Assembly: GCF_901709675.1 (NCBI RefSeq)
Contig: NC_051100.1
Span: 558,001 to 622,000 of the forward strand
Direction of reading: 5' to 3'
DNA from: Syngnathus acus
Taxonomy: Eukaryota; Chordata; Actinopteri; Syngnathiformes; Syngnathidae
Length of the DNA stretch: 64,000 bases
Positions 52,901 through 63,172 of this stretch are shown in pieces. Positions within the stretch are counted from its first letter, which is position 1. Each line of letters begins with the position of its first letter. Position numbers and translations under genes: made by a program. The notes beneath the pieces are model-generated. The model was not told where the DNA came from and ran no database searches. It saw only the letters and a list, made by a program, of their open reading frames with translations.

Positions 52901-55900
52901 CAATAAGTTACCCAACATTGGATATGAATTGGAGCAATATGGCCTTGCAAATTGGGGTCACCATTTTGAATGAGATAAGGCTAATTGCAGGCTCCATGTC
53001 AACAATTGCTAAGATTATATCAGGGCTGAAATGATGAGTAGTTACATTTAATGGCAGGCCTTCTGCCAAAAGAAGCATGATTAAATGCTGCCACCCTGGC
53101 CTCCGCCCACTGATGCTGTAAATGATGATGAAATACCCCAGCTGCTCAGCATCGTTCGTTCACATCTTCAAATACAATCATTTGAAATGGAACTTTTCTT
53201 TGCACGTGTTGATGAGGAGCTACTGCAATCTTTCACCTCTGATGATTGCATATCACACAAATGACTACAAATGGGTGTCTTACCATGAGGTGGCTCGGGT
53301 GCAAAGGATTGTCTTTCACCATGGTTTTTGGAGCTTTGTGAAAGTCCTTGGATTTAAGAGCATGCTACATGTGGAATCCTGCAGGTGAAGGGGGAGAGTC
53401 AGCAGCTCTGCTCAACTGTACTTCCAGGGAAAGCCACCTTGTGTCACATCCACTTCATAAGTCCAGTGTTCCCCCGAAATTTGAATGTAGTCAGACCTTT
53501 CCTAGCAATTTTGCTTCTGCTTAGGTACAAGCAGCTTTATTTGGGTGATGAAGATGAGCCCGCTTCTCTCGTCCCACCTTTCTCTCCATTGCACTTCCCT
53601 CTTTTGTATAAACACGTCTGCACAATTCTCCCAACTCCTTCCTCATAGTGTCGGTGAATTGACAGCCCCAGCTTGTTGTGTCGCTTCCATCTTTCTTGCT
53701 TCGGATTCCTCTGGGAACGAATGCAATTAGCGCTTGTCAATCAAGTCTCTGGCTCCGGACTCCGGATGCATCCAAACTCGAACGAACCATGCTGTCTGTC
53801 TCAGCTGATGTCTCTATGCCACCAAGCCTCCGCACGGGTCCCTGAGGTGGCCACGTCCGCTTGTTGATATTCCAGAGGAGAATAGAAAACCAAAGCATTC
53901 CATCGTTGAGATCAGTGTGGAGAGGCAGACATTTTCTCTAGCTGTAGGGATGGATCTTCAGGTAGCGCTGCTGATGACAGAAGTGGCTCTTTCAACACCA
54001 GTTAGACACCGTGCATTGCATACCCAAGCCGAACGGTGGCAAAAGAGGCAGGAGGATGGATCCCGATGGCCGTGGCAATGAAGAAAGACGAGGGTGGGTG
54101 GGGCAAACAACATTGCTCACGCTTACCCTTTTCTCCTCCCCTCTCCCTGCTGTGGGGGCTGCTTGTGCACACACAAGCACAACACAAACAGAAAAAGGGG
54201 GGAAAAAAAGAATTGGGTTGAGTAGAGCCCCCGTCCGTCCGTCCGTCATCAGCTGCTGCTTGTTGGACAGAGCAAAGCAGAAGGGAGATGGAGGAGGGGG
54301 CACTGTGAAGCGATGCTGGAATCAAAAGTGCTTGAAGCTGGGCGGAGGACAAAGCAGGAGGCGGTGAAAAAGGAAAGGGTGGGGGGGGGGTCTCTGTCTC
54401 TCTGTGCACATTATCTCTTTAAAGGGTGATAGCCGCCGTGCTTGCCCATTTGGATGCATGGATACTGTATTTTAGATCCCTATTATGTATGTGTTCTTGA
54501 AAAAAGGCATTTCAAAAAACATTGATGACACTTTATATGGTTAAGAAGGTGAGGGCCTGATTGAGTCTTCCAGTTGTTGAGGAGTAAATTCCAAATAACC
54601 TGAATCTTTTGGAAAATGTTCCTTGGTCATCATGGCGAAGGAAATGAGAAGATACCAACTCTTATCTGATAGTGTTATTTGTTTGGTTAAATCCAGGTTG
54701 CCACCATCATTGATATTTTTTTGCAAAAACACCAAGGAATTTTTGTTTTCTTTTTGTAGTTCTAGATATGGCCCGCCACGTGCCCCTGTATCGAGCATTA
54801 CTGGAGCTGCTCCGGGCCATCTCGACGTGCACATCCCTCGTCCCTCTGCTGCTCCCTCTGTCTGGTGACCGAGGGCAGGATGAGGAAGAGGAGGATGAAG
54901 AACACTCGGAGGGACAGACTTCCGTTGGAATGCTGCTGGCCAAAATGAAGACATGCGTGGACACGTACACAAATCGTCTCAGGTGGGACGCAGTTGTTGG
55001 TATCAACGGCGGTCACAAAATTACTGACCGTAACAATAAAGATGGCATTCTCTTACCTAAGATGAAAAGTCCATCATTTTGCGTAACATACCTCATGTTA
55101 CATTACATCTATTTGTGTATTCCAGGTCAAAGAAAGATAAAAGCAAAGGTACGGTGAAGCCAGATAGCTCCGATCCAGAGCCCGAGGGCCTGACTCTTCT
55201 TGTACCCGACATCCAGAGGACAGCTGAGATAGTCTATGCTGCCACGACGAGCCTCCGGCAAGCCAACCAAGGTACATATATGCACGTGCTGAATCTTATT
55301 TTAGGACTGTAACGACAGATTTCACAATTGTCAAAGCTTCTACACGTGTCGTATGTAGCTTTTGAACACAGACAGTGGTCCCATTCAGAGTCAAGGTGAG
55401 TCCAGGGCAATGAAATGCAGAAAATTCTTCCAACAAAATTAGCCACCAATAAACATGCATGATACGTCCCCCATTCATTTCACACTCGTCCAGGTTGGCC
55501 TTCATGTGGAAAATGGTGAGCAAGACTGTATGCTCCAATCTGTGCTTCTCGTTTGACAGAGAGGAGATTGGTTGAGTCGTCAAGAAAAGTATCAAGTCGA
55601 CCCAAGCCCCTTTCCATCCTGCGTTCTCTTGAAGAGAAATATGTTGCTGCCATGAAGAAGCTGCAGTTTGGTGAGATCAAACAATTGTAAATTGGCATTG
55701 CGAGTGTAAATGTATGCCATGTTTCACTTGGTTGCTCAATAGGTAGAATGCTCGTCTATTTACTTTTTGGCCGAGTCAAGCACTAAAGCAAACGAGACCA
55801 CCCAACAAAAACAAAAGTGTTCAACTTATTCGTAGTTGACGCAAGAGTTCTTGCAACTTAAATGCAGGTTGACAATTGGAGCCCGTGAGCCTCCAGGCTG

Positions 55901-58900
55901 GGCAAACATCAAGTCTAAATCTCTGCATGCGTTTCGCCACACGCTGATGATGTTTTGCTGCCTATGAAAAGAATATGAGCATGGAATAGAATAGAATAGA
56001 TCTTTATTGTCATTGTCACACATGTACAATGACAATAAAGATCTATTCTATTCCATGCTCATATTCTTTTCATAGGCAGCAAAATGGTAGAGGGGAAAAT
56101 GTCCGTAGAACATGATTGGAATGTATGAGTGGTTTATTTTTTTCGCCACAGTTTGCATTGAACCAGATGCTAACATGATGTTGCCTTGGTGGCATTCATT
56201 CATTCATTCATTCATTCTTTGATTACTTTGCCTTTGCTAAACAATGGGATGGATATATTGCATCATTATTTCTTTGGAGTTCTGACTTTCTTTTTGTGTG
56301 CTAGCTAGCCAAAGTTTGAACACTCTGCTTTCCTCCCTGTTCAGACACGTTTGAAATGGTGTCAGAGGATGGGAAGCTGATGTTCAAGGTCAACTACCAT
56401 TACATGTCTCAGGTGAAGAATGCCAGCGACACAAACAGCGCCGCCAGATCGCGCCGTCTTGCCCAGGAGGCGGTCACCCTTTCCACCTCCCTGCCTCTGT
56501 CGTCCTCATCAAGTGTCTTTGTTCGTTGTGATGAGGAGAGACTGGACATCATGAAGGTAGAGCCGGACCAGACGCCAAGTTGCGTTTGTTTTCGTACCAG
56601 TGGCTCGAGTCAGATCTGAGTGAAGCCCGACCGACACGCTTATTGGGTTCTTTCCAAATCGAGACACTTTTGAAGCTTACTTATCCTGCCAAAACATCTT
56701 TTCCTGCTTTAAAGTCATAGACGATAAGATGAGGAAAGTTGGAAGATGACAAAGTAAATCACCAGAATTGCTTTCCCTCCCACTTGCCTCTTGGGCTTCT
56801 GACTTGTCGACGCAGCAACATCAGCAAAAAGTTGCCTGACCTTGGGTCAGTCTATCCCTGCAAATCCCTCCTGCATGTATTCAAGATAGTGTTTGGCTTC
56901 TATTTGATTTTTTAGCATTGTTTTCAGAGTAGGTAGGGCTGCACAATAAATGGAGAAAATGTCGCAATATGCCCATTTGATCTGGATTTGACCAGTCCTA
57001 GTCAAATTTGCATCGCCATCCATGAGTTGGGCATTATCTAGCATCCTTACAATGAATGGATTCATTGCCGGTTCTCTCCTAATTCTGTTTCATTTTCAGG
57101 TTCTCATCACAGGCCCGGCAGACACCCCGTATGCCAATGGCTGCTTTGAGTTCGATGTGTATTTTCCCCAAGATTATCCCAATTCACCTCCTTTGGTGAA
57201 CCTGGAGACAACCGGTGGACACAGTGTGCGCTTTAACCCGAATCTCTACAATGACGGCAAGGTGAGTGGAAGATGGCAAGAAAGGTGTCCGATATCGTTG
57301 AACCCCTGGACGTAGCAACCAGGACAGAGACGCGATTGGGTCTTTGGTCAGACGCAATGTGTATCATCAATCGAAATATCTCCGCACTTTACTCGTCCGT
57401 CTCTCGGTTGCTATTTGGAAGTTGACATCCACACCCTTCCAGATGTCCCTGGCTGTTGCGTCTTTCCGTTTAGGAAGGGTCGAGGTGCTGCAGCTCACCA
57501 TCTGCTTCACCTCATTAGGCAACTACAGCTGCTAGAAGAAATACTTCCTGCATCAATGGTACAGCTTGGACAAAGCAATTTAGCACACAGATGAAAAAAT
57601 AGAACAACAACCTCCTACATTAACGTAACAAAGGACCTTTCTGAAAGAAAAGAAAAAAAAATCAAAACAAGCCTTTCTATGCGACGTGCTTTCGAGGTTT
57701 CCAAATTCTGGACCCCAAAGTTTGCGTAAAATTCAGGTGTATATTAAAAGCAATACACATAATGACATTTCTTCATTTTATATTTTGGTATGAGGAGATT
57801 AATAACTGAATGTATGATTTTTTTTTTTTTTTCCCCCCTTCTCTTTCAGGTATGTTTAAGTATCCTCAACACATGGCATGGGAGACCAGAGGAGAAATGG
57901 AACCCACAGACCTCAAGCTTTTTACAGGTGAGTTGAACATCCCATCATGGCAGTCACCTGTCGAAATAGTTTATTAGCAGTGCTCCCGTCCGTCCCAGTC
58001 CTCTCACTAGATTGGATCCGTCCGTTCACATTAGACCTTCCCTTTGTTTTTGTATGGTCAACGAGAGCAAAAAAAATCACCTTGAACAAAAACTCTGAAT
58101 TGGTCATCATGTCCTTCCTGCAGTGCGATTGTAGGCTATCAGATTGACCGAGGTGGAATTTTAATACGGACCTCTTTTGCAGCGCTGGAAAGCACATGAA
58201 GAAAGTTGTCACCCTCAATTAGCATTTCAATTAGCATGCTACAAACCAATAAGAAAAAAATCAAAGCATCGGTCGGGTGTACAGGAGGCAAGGAACTGCG
58301 CCGCCGACATTAGCCAGCCATCAGCTGGCATCCCATTTCAGAGCGATCACATCACTCGAAGGTCGTTGTTTTTCCCCATAATGAGTGCTTTTCAAGCACA
58401 CCGCATCTCCTTCCAGTGTGGCAGAGGTCCAAGGCCACGGTTGTCATTTGCAGTAATGTCGGCAATCTGAATAATCCTGGCCGGCCGGATTGGTCCTATT
58501 TTTCTCTCTACCCTGGTCAGGACTAACATCAAGCAAAGTCTCCAAAGTATGAGGCTCTTGAGAAAATGTGTGTTTCAAATAAAACATTTGAATTGTGCTG
58601 TAGGTGCTAGTGTCAGTGCAGTCCCTCATCCTGGTGGCTGAGCCCTACTTCAACGAACCAGGGTACGAGCGCTCCCGTGGGACTCTTAGCGGCACCCAAA
58701 GCTCTCGGGAATACGATGGCAACATACGTCAGGCCACCGTGAAATGGGCCATGCTGGAACAGATGCGCAACCCATCGCCATGCTTCAAAGAGGTAAGACT
58801 CCAAAATTGCCGGCTACTAAGTGTGGACAACAAGCAGGTGCAGTGGAAGTTGAGCGGCGGCACTTGGTCTGTCATACTTGTGATAACGCGCTCATTATTT

Positions 58901-61145
58901 GCATTACATAGCAAATATCACATGATCTTAAGATGGGACTTTGGCCGTGCCATTTTTATTTTTAGTAATTGTGTGCGAGTGCCTAACTAGTGCTATCGTG
59001 GGAGATGTGGAGGATGCTGCGCAAGCGTGAATTGCACAGCAGCCGGTTGTCAGGTGGAATTAAGGACAATGCTTTGTGTGTTAAAATATAGATAGATAGA
59101 TGCGAGAGAGGAAACGAATAAGTATGCACTTGGATTTTCGGGTGCAAAATGTGTAGGTGTGAGAGTGGACTAATCAGTTGAACCTGATGATAAACTGCTG
59201 CTATGAGCCAGGTCTGGGAGCTGCAGTTTGGAGTTAGTCGGGTACGGCGAGCCTCTGATTGGAATACGTCAGAACAGCAGTGCCATTCACTCCTGTCTGT
59301 CCTTGAGTCGCCATCCGACAGAGCGCTTCCGCATATCCATTCCTTGGCTAGTCTTCCTCCCTGGGTTGCCCTGTGGAAGAATGATTCCACAGCGTGGACA
59401 GCGTTCGCTCAAAGGTCACTGAGTTTATCTGGTAGCCAGGGATCTTCCCCTCTACCAGTGGAGCTCATCTCCAACCGCACGTGTTTCCTTTGTGTGCGCG
59501 TCTGTATCGTACGTGCGTGTTTGTGCTTCTTTTCGTTCTGTGATTGATGGCCATGTCCAAATAGCAAAAGTCAAGCGGCTGTTTGCCGATGCGACGGGGA
59601 GCCTCGGGGAAAACATCCTCTTTTAACCTCGACGTGTTTGCGCGTAATGTCGGCCATGTGCTTGTCTTTCCAATTGTTGTCACCAATCTTGCCTTGCAGC
59701 CGCTCAAATTTGCCATTTGCTCCACACGTGGCTGACCTTGAAACGTTCATAGCGTACGCAGCGGGATGAGATGGGAACGTGTGACTGTGATGGATAGTGC
59801 AGAAAAGGAAGATGCAAGTGGTCCACAAAGCCTCTTTGCTGCTGCTTTGCTGCAGCAGATCAAGGCTTACACATCTATTCCCTGCTCAAGTGAGCTAGCT
59901 GAATTAGGAGGAGGGTAAAAGCAGTCAACCAAAGTGCTGACGTGATTGATATTGGTGTAGCAGAGGCTTGAACGTTAAAATGTGACTTATCTTCCACTGC
60001 AGCCCCCCTTATTTGTAAAGCGCAATCAATGCATACGTACATATTGTGTCTGTCGTCATCACGTGAATTGAGTATGCTTTGATTGTGTTTGCAGGTGATC
60101 CACAAACATTTTTACCTGAAGCGGACCGAGATTATGTCTCAGTGCGAGGGATGGATCGCTGACATTCAGCAGTACAGCAGTGACAAGAGGGTCGGGCGTA
60201 CAATGTCCCATCATGCTGCAGCGCTAAAGGTAACGGAAAGGCATCACCAACTGATTCCCGAGCCCGGCGGCGGCACCGCTGCTGCTCACTGCTCCCCTCT
60301 CCCCCAGGGGATGGATTAAGATCACACGGGGATGGGTTCAATGCAGAGGACAAATTTCACCACACCCAGATGTGTGTGTGTGTGACCATCATTGGGACTT
60401 TAACTTAACTTTAGAGCAGCTCCGCTTGAAACCTAAACAATCCGCTGTCGCCGTCCATTGACGATGAGACTGAGAGGCTGGTTCAGTTCTCATCTCCCTT
60501 TGAGAGCTTCAATTTTGAATGCCAACTCGCAGTTCCGAGTACACATCCGCCCGCGTTCTGCGCCGACGCTCCTCTCTGTCTTCAGCTCATCCATCCGTCC
60601 ATCCAGCTGCACCAATGCAGACTTTCCAGCCGCCTTGACATTTCCGCTGAACAAAAAGGGGGCCGTGAAAAATGTTGCCCATCACAGGCGCAAAATAACA
60701 CAAAGGCCCCGTGGCCGTCAAGCGGAAACGGTCAAGTAGCGCAGACGTTCCCAGCGCTGCCACACGCATGCCGCCGAGAATATCTCGCTCCTTGTGACAA
60801 AAACAACCCAATAGAATACACCACTCGCCTTTTGTGCTTTGCTGGGCAAATCATTTTCAGCACCTTCAAGAAGCATCCAAATGAATTTCAGGCTCAAATG
60901 ATTTGTGTGTTTTTGGGACGCAGCGACACACGGCTCAGCTCCGAGAGGAACTGCTGAAGTTGCACTGCCCCGACGGTCTGGAAGCGGACGGCGGCAACGG
61001 CAACGACGACTTCTCGGAGAAGAGCGCCACCCTGATCCTCAGAGAGCTGCCCGCTCAGGATTCCGAGAAGCCCGGCGGCAGTCAGGACGAGGACGGCGGC
61101 GCCTCGGAGCAGATGGCTACTTTAAAAAAAAAAAAAAAGACTTGA
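25725..61145 (+). CDS. birc6: BIRC6 / BRUCE / Apollon: giant BIR-containing E2/E3 hybrid ubiquitin ligase (whole gene)
   Basis: BIRC6 is a roughly 530-kDa anti-apoptotic enzyme that binds caspases, SMAC and HTRA2 and ubiquitinates them and LC3, working with the E1 UBA6. I assembled 73 coding exons whose phases agree at every junction. They total 14,996 nt, or about 4,998 aa once the single missing base in exon 54 is allowed for (human about 4,857 aa). The start is the first ATG in the CpG-rich exon 1 ([13 protein letters not shown], then [12 protein letters not shown]). The stop TGA follows a Lys run encoded by 15 A. Sub-entries give exon groups and domains. One intron uses GC-AG (after exon 63). 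The intron after exon 64 contains an antisense microprotein gene. Polyadenylation may use ATTAAA at 61384-61389. Confidence 0.97.
25936..27572. other. BIRC6 intron 1
   Basis: A 1.6-kb intron rich in short AT and CGTGCGTG repeats. I see no exon or structured RNA in it. Confidence 0.7.
28151..28300. repeat. (GTCT)n followed by (ATCC)n compound microsatellite
   Basis: About 16 GTCT units, then CCATGCATCCATCC-type units, within the intron between BIRC6 exons 3 and 4. Long ORFs here on both strands are artefacts. Confidence 0.95.
28995..29714 (+). CDS. birc6: BIR zinc-finger domain of BIRC6 (exons 5-7)
   Basis: The BIR domain binds IAP-binding motifs of SMAC and caspases. It begins [29 protein letters not shown]. 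The zinc ligands follow the family spacing C-x2-C-x16-H-x6-C: Cys codons at 29350-29352 and 29359-29361, His at 29496-29498, Cys at 29517-29519. All four are intact, so the fold should be functional. The exon 6/7 junction splits the Trp of DEPW in phase 2. Confidence 0.97.
32465..39408 (+). CDS. birc6: BIRC6 exons 11-33: armadillo-like core and carbohydrate-binding-like module
   Basis: Exons: 32465-32614, 32678-32903, 32975-33135, 33272-33403, 33771-33902, 34176-34345, 34412-34545, 34613-34774, 35054-35185, 35268-35365, 35437-35584, 35824-35957, 36057-36203, 36286-36473, 36546-36857, 36960-37059, 37211-37425, 37655-37863, 38032-38387, 38504-38723, 38822-38958, 39069-39206, 39281-39408. Recognisable words are [79 protein letters not shown] (a discoidin/CBM-like beta sandwich) and the Gln-rich coiled coil of exon 24 ([19 protein letters not shown]). 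Exon 14 ([21 protein letters not shown]) diverges strongly from human although splice sites and phase are good. In the assembled enzyme these helical repeats form the large arc around the substrate chamber. Confidence 0.93.
39613..50286 (+). CDS. birc6: BIRC6 exons 34-64: armadillo-like repeats, central and distal arc
   Basis: Exons: 39613-39744, 39841-40056, 40277-40460, 40568-40744, 40899-41032, 41108-41261, 41333-41449, 41634-41794, 41957-42086, 42183-42293, 42501-42759, 42833-43407, 43471-43646, 43712-43808, 43895-44089, 44174-44374, 44499-44778, 44875-45131, 45238-45346, 45628-45852, 45960-46808, 46879-47022, 47313-47442, 47613-47744, 47832-47993, 48060-48233, 48437-48639, 48731-49064, 49213-49430, 49657-49824, 50115-50286. 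Marker words are [115 protein letters not shown] and [20 protein letters not shown]. Exon 54 carries an apparent one-base deletion and a fish-specific poly-Ala insert. Exon 63 contains a run of nine G in coding sequence. The donor after exon 63 is GC (CAG/GCGAGT). Confidence 0.93.
45960..46808 (+). CDS. birc6: BIRC6 exon 54 with an apparent 1-nt deletion
   Basis: From the acceptor, the frame continuing exon 53 reads [20 protein letters not shown] and later YFSLLMSWM, clearly BIRC6, and would stop at TGA 46141-46143. The conserved continuation ([20 protein letters not shown], then LTESQ-like through QRLMAQ) is in a different frame whose codons are offset by one base. The shift falls at about 46081-46086 (ATGGCATC, where ATG plus GGC ATC would be expected). 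No GT-AG intron fits in this interval. Exon length is 849 nt, whereas phase 2 to phase 0 needs 1 modulo 3. An Ala tract of about 12 residues (GCC repeats, 46176-46207) sits between MTDDGKKQ and LTDDSK. Confidence 0.85.
50367..50474. repeat. 54-bp direct tandem duplication
   Basis: Two adjacent copies begin TCTCTTTAGCCGTCGTAGCT and end GAGTGATACGTGCC (50367-50420 and 50421-50474). They differ at only a few positions, indicating a recent duplication. Confidence 0.9.
51086..51170. repeat. (GCTTG)17 pentanucleotide array
   Basis: Seventeen uninterrupted GCTTG units inside BIRC6 intron 64. The purity suggests a young, probably polymorphic array. Confidence 0.95.
52641..52790 (-). CDS. tunar: TUNAR/BNLN-like single-pass microprotein (megamind / linc-birc6 transcript), antisense in BIRC6 intron
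   Basis: The 49-codon ORF begins [20 protein letters not shown], has the helix [16 protein letters not shown] (residues 22-37) and ends [11 protein letters not shown] before TAG. The charged N-terminus followed by one C-terminal membrane helix, and especially LGIIGT, LN and VYIYTTL, match the TUNAR-encoded peptide (pTUNAR/BNLN). In mammals that is an ER protein reported to bind SERCA2 and tune calcium in neural and beta cells. The start has A at -3 and G at +4. A strong 3' splice site (TTTTCTTTCAG, exon from 52835) lies 45 nt upstream, so this is a downstream exon of a spliced minus-strand transcript. A candidate poly(A) signal (AATAAA, plus-strand 51488-51493) lies about 1.15 kb downstream. 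Upstream exons were not identified. Zebrafish megamind was first named linc-birc6, matching this location. Only the family function is known. Confidence 0.88.
   Translation of the reverse strand: MGTTVITLDDVHALELKEEQEESILALLGIIGTFLNLFVIVFVYIYTTL
52836..52855 (-). promoter_or_regulatory. 3' splice site of the tunar-like coding exon
   Basis: On the minus strand a pyrimidine tract (TTTGGTTTTCTTTCAG) ends in AG at 52837-52836, giving an exon that starts AAAGGAGTC at 52835. It supports a spliced antisense transcript and makes a chance ORF unlikely. Confidence 0.7.
54760..61145 (+). CDS. birc6: BIRC6 exons 65-73: linker, E2 (UBC) domain and C-terminus
   Basis: Exons: 54760-54982, 55126-55271, 55560-55670, 56345-56556, 57100-57261, 57850-57927, 58604-58792, 60095-60229, 60924-61145. 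Exons 65-68 encode [20 protein letters not shown], an acidic stretch ([12 protein letters not shown]), [18 protein letters not shown] and [20 protein letters not shown]. Exons 69-72 are the UBC domain. Exon 73 ([16 protein letters not shown]) has a fish-specific Gly/Asn/Asp-rich tail ending in five lysines and Thr before TGA, different from the human SDFQL end. Exon 67 ([19 protein letters not shown]) is less conserved than its neighbours but has good splice sites. Confidence 0.95.
55953..56084. repeat. 132-bp near-perfect foldback palindrome
   Basis: Arms of about 58-63 nt run from TTTTGCTGCCTATG at the left to CATAGGCAGCAAAA at the right. They mirror each other through AAGAATATGAGCATGGAATA and GATCTTTATTGTCATTG, with a loop around CACATGTACA and one 5-nt indel (an extra AATAG in the left arm). 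It lies in the intron between BIRC6 exons 67 and 68. The inner TCTTTATTGTCATTGTCACA word is a recurrent fish retroelement tail. Confidence 0.9.
57100..60229 (+). CDS. birc6: UBC (E2) catalytic domain of BIRC6 (exons 69-72)
   Basis: The domain accepts ubiquitin on a catalytic cysteine and transfers it to IAP antagonists, caspases or LC3B. It reads [34 protein letters not shown] (PxxPP-type motif), [56 protein letters not shown]. The active-site Cys codon (TGT in [11 protein letters not shown]) is at 57853-57855, the second codon of exon 70. The flanking HxN-equivalent and WxP features are intact, so the E2 should be active. The [20 protein letters not shown] helices close the fold. Confidence 0.97.
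58793..60094. other. BIRC6 intron 71
   Basis: A 1.3-kb intron with a few GATA and TG repeats. No coding or RNA feature recognised on either strand. Confidence 0.7.
60245..60415. repeat. SINE-like interspersed repeat in the last BIRC6 intron
   Basis: The order of words GCTGCTGCTCACTGCTCCCC, TGGGTTCAATGCAGAGGACA, AATTTCACCACACCCAGATG, (TG)n and CATTGGGACTTTAACTTAAC matches a very common teleost SINE-type element. It lies between exons 72 and 73. The family name was not assigned. Confidence 0.65.
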
Positions 61146-62323
61146 GGCTCTGGAGCACAAGCCGCCACTTTGTCCATATTTGTATGTAAAGATCTAATAG
61201 TATAATAGTGGGACGCGTGGGGATGTGAGGAACCACAACGCCATGAGACCAACTCTGAACTATGCTATGCCCATCATAAAAACGGTCAACAAAGACTTTT
61301 ATTTACCTTGAAAAAGCGTGTAAACATTTTGTGCTCCCCCCCACCCCCCACCCTGTTGTGAAATAACCACTGATTGGTATGTTATTAAACTTGTTTATAA
61401 ATACATGGCAGAGGAAAATTATATAAGGGAAACTACCTTTAGAAATGAATGTTTACTAAATTTTAATTCCCCCCCCCATCTTTTGGAGTGACAGCAAATG
61501 TTATCGAGCGTATAGTGGCCGTTCTCAAAGGACAATATTTCCGGAAAATCAGCAGAAAGGAAACACTATAGAAGGAAGGAAGGAAAGAAAGAAAGAAAAA
61601 AAGAATTGCAAAGCCCCTTTGGTCACACGTCGCTTCATTTGATATCTCTGGGATCATATCCACTTCACTAAAAGCTTCAATGTTATGTTCTCCCTCTTGC
61701 GAACGCTGGATAAACATTTTGGATCATGAGACCGACCGCGTGTCATTTGAAGGCTTGTGCATGTTGTACGTGTGTCTTGTGCGTGCGTGCGTGCGTGCGT
61801 GTGTGCAACAATCCCGGTGAGATACAAAGCTGTGATGTGCCTTTGAGTGACACCCAAAATAGCAGCCCCAAATCCTCCAGTCAGTCCACAGTGTACCTTT
61901 AGTGACTTTCTTTTGCTGTTTCTACACATACACTGATGATTTTTGCGCCATCTGACATATAGAATTGCTTGGAACTTTTTTTAATGTTGAAACTCTAGTG
62001 AACAAAAAATGCACTTTCTATTTGAATCACTCCCTCCCTAGAACAGCCAGCCGCTTAATCCTTTTGCTAGGACATTAAAATGATGCTTGAAAGTATGCGT
62101 CCATTGTGCCAATGCTTTTTTTGTTGTCCGCTTTCCTTGTGCAATGCTTTGACATCTTACTGAAGATGACCAATTCCTCCTGCGTCCATCGTGCGTCACA
62201 GCGGTGGGGAAAGGTCGATCTCAACTTGGACGCAAAATGACCGCATAACCTGCACTTAATGCTGCGATCTATCGCTGTAGCAAAATGTCATTTTCGTGGA
62301 GCAAACAATTGGAAGCAAAGGTG

Positions 62324-62369
<46 letters not shown>

Positions 62370-63172
62370 TGTCGTGAGCGCTTTGAGAGATTGAAAGTAA
62401 AAAGGATAGATACTCAAGTATAATCTGTCTTTTGATTCCTTTTAGTCTTGAGAAAGGAAGGAGGTTGTCATTTGTGGGGGGCAGCCTGTCACTGAAGCTG
62501 CTCCCTTGCCTGGAGATGGTGCCGTCCGTCCGCCCGTCCGTCGGTGCAGTGGAAAGTCTTGATCGTCAATGACAGGCAGAAAGAAGCGTGTCGTGACCTC
62601 TCTGTCTGTCCCACATGTCCGACATGTCTGGCCGCGACACAGCCTAGCTGACTACAGTACATGCATACACAAGGGTGCAGCATATGTTTGAAGGTGTGAA
62701 AGGAAGGAAGCCAGTGTTTGGAGGAAGTTCCGAACAAAAAAGGGGTTTGGAACACAATGATGCTATTTGGATTAATTTAAACGGAGAAACAGCATCCTAA
62801 TCTTGTTAGTTATTCTGCATCTCCACGGTCACGCCTGCCGTCTTTTATGTTGTATTGTTTTTTAAACCGCAAAAACGCGAACGATCAACCACGATGTAGC
62901 GGGGCTTACGTCCGGTGCGGTGTTGTGCCTGTCTGTCTGTCTGCCTGTCTGTCTGTCCGCCTGTCTGCCTGTCTGTCTGTGCTGTTGTCACCTTCCCACA
63001 ATGCAACGCGCAGCTGTCATGGCTGCCCGCTGACGGACGGCTCACGCTACACATGGTATGTGCAAATGATCATACTATATCTGGCTGGCAGAGAATTTTG
63101 ACGGATAAACATCATTGCAGCAATTAAATGGTGTTGCGAGTGAGAGCAGATCAGGAAGTTGTGGCTGTGAAA
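61146..63172. other. BIRC6 3' UTR and BIRC6-TTC27 intergenic DNA
   Basis: The BIRC6 3' UTR probably ends near ATTAAA at 61384-61389. Beyond it are (GCGT)n near 61,785-61,805, (CCTG)n at 62320-62366, and CTGT/CTGC repeats at 62930-62985 that generate spurious ORFs. The TTC27 promoter should lie at its right end; I could not pick out specific elements. Confidence 0.6.
62320..62366. repeat. (CCTG)n microsatellite
   Basis: About 11 CCTG units. It is intergenic here and has no evident role. Confidence 0.9.

Larger units (their letters stand above)
50287..54759. other. BIRC6 intron 64 (4.47 kb, largest in the gene)
   Basis: It holds a 54-bp direct duplication (50367-50474), a (GCTTG)17 array, a (TA)n tract at 52858-52880 and, on the minus strand, the tunar-like microprotein exon. 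The stretch 53,700-54,430 is GC-richer than its surroundings and could contain the promoter of that antisense gene. No other coding exon found. Confidence 0.8.

Noticed and set aside
53992-54409. Pro/Ser-rich minus-strand ORFs in BIRC6 intron 64
   Set aside because: Low complexity and not conserved-looking. They might overlap a 5' exon of the antisense tunar-like transcript, but nothing shows translation.
62489-63127. ORFs rich in Cys-Leu-Ser-Val or Thr-Asp-Arg-Gln near TTC27
   Set aside because: Driven by CTGT and CTGC tetranucleotide repeats.
63128-63172. Upstream in-frame ATG extending TTC27 by 15 residues
   Set aside because: The added residues do not resemble the family; the ATG at 63173 gives the expected N-terminus (ELAILRGF close to the start).
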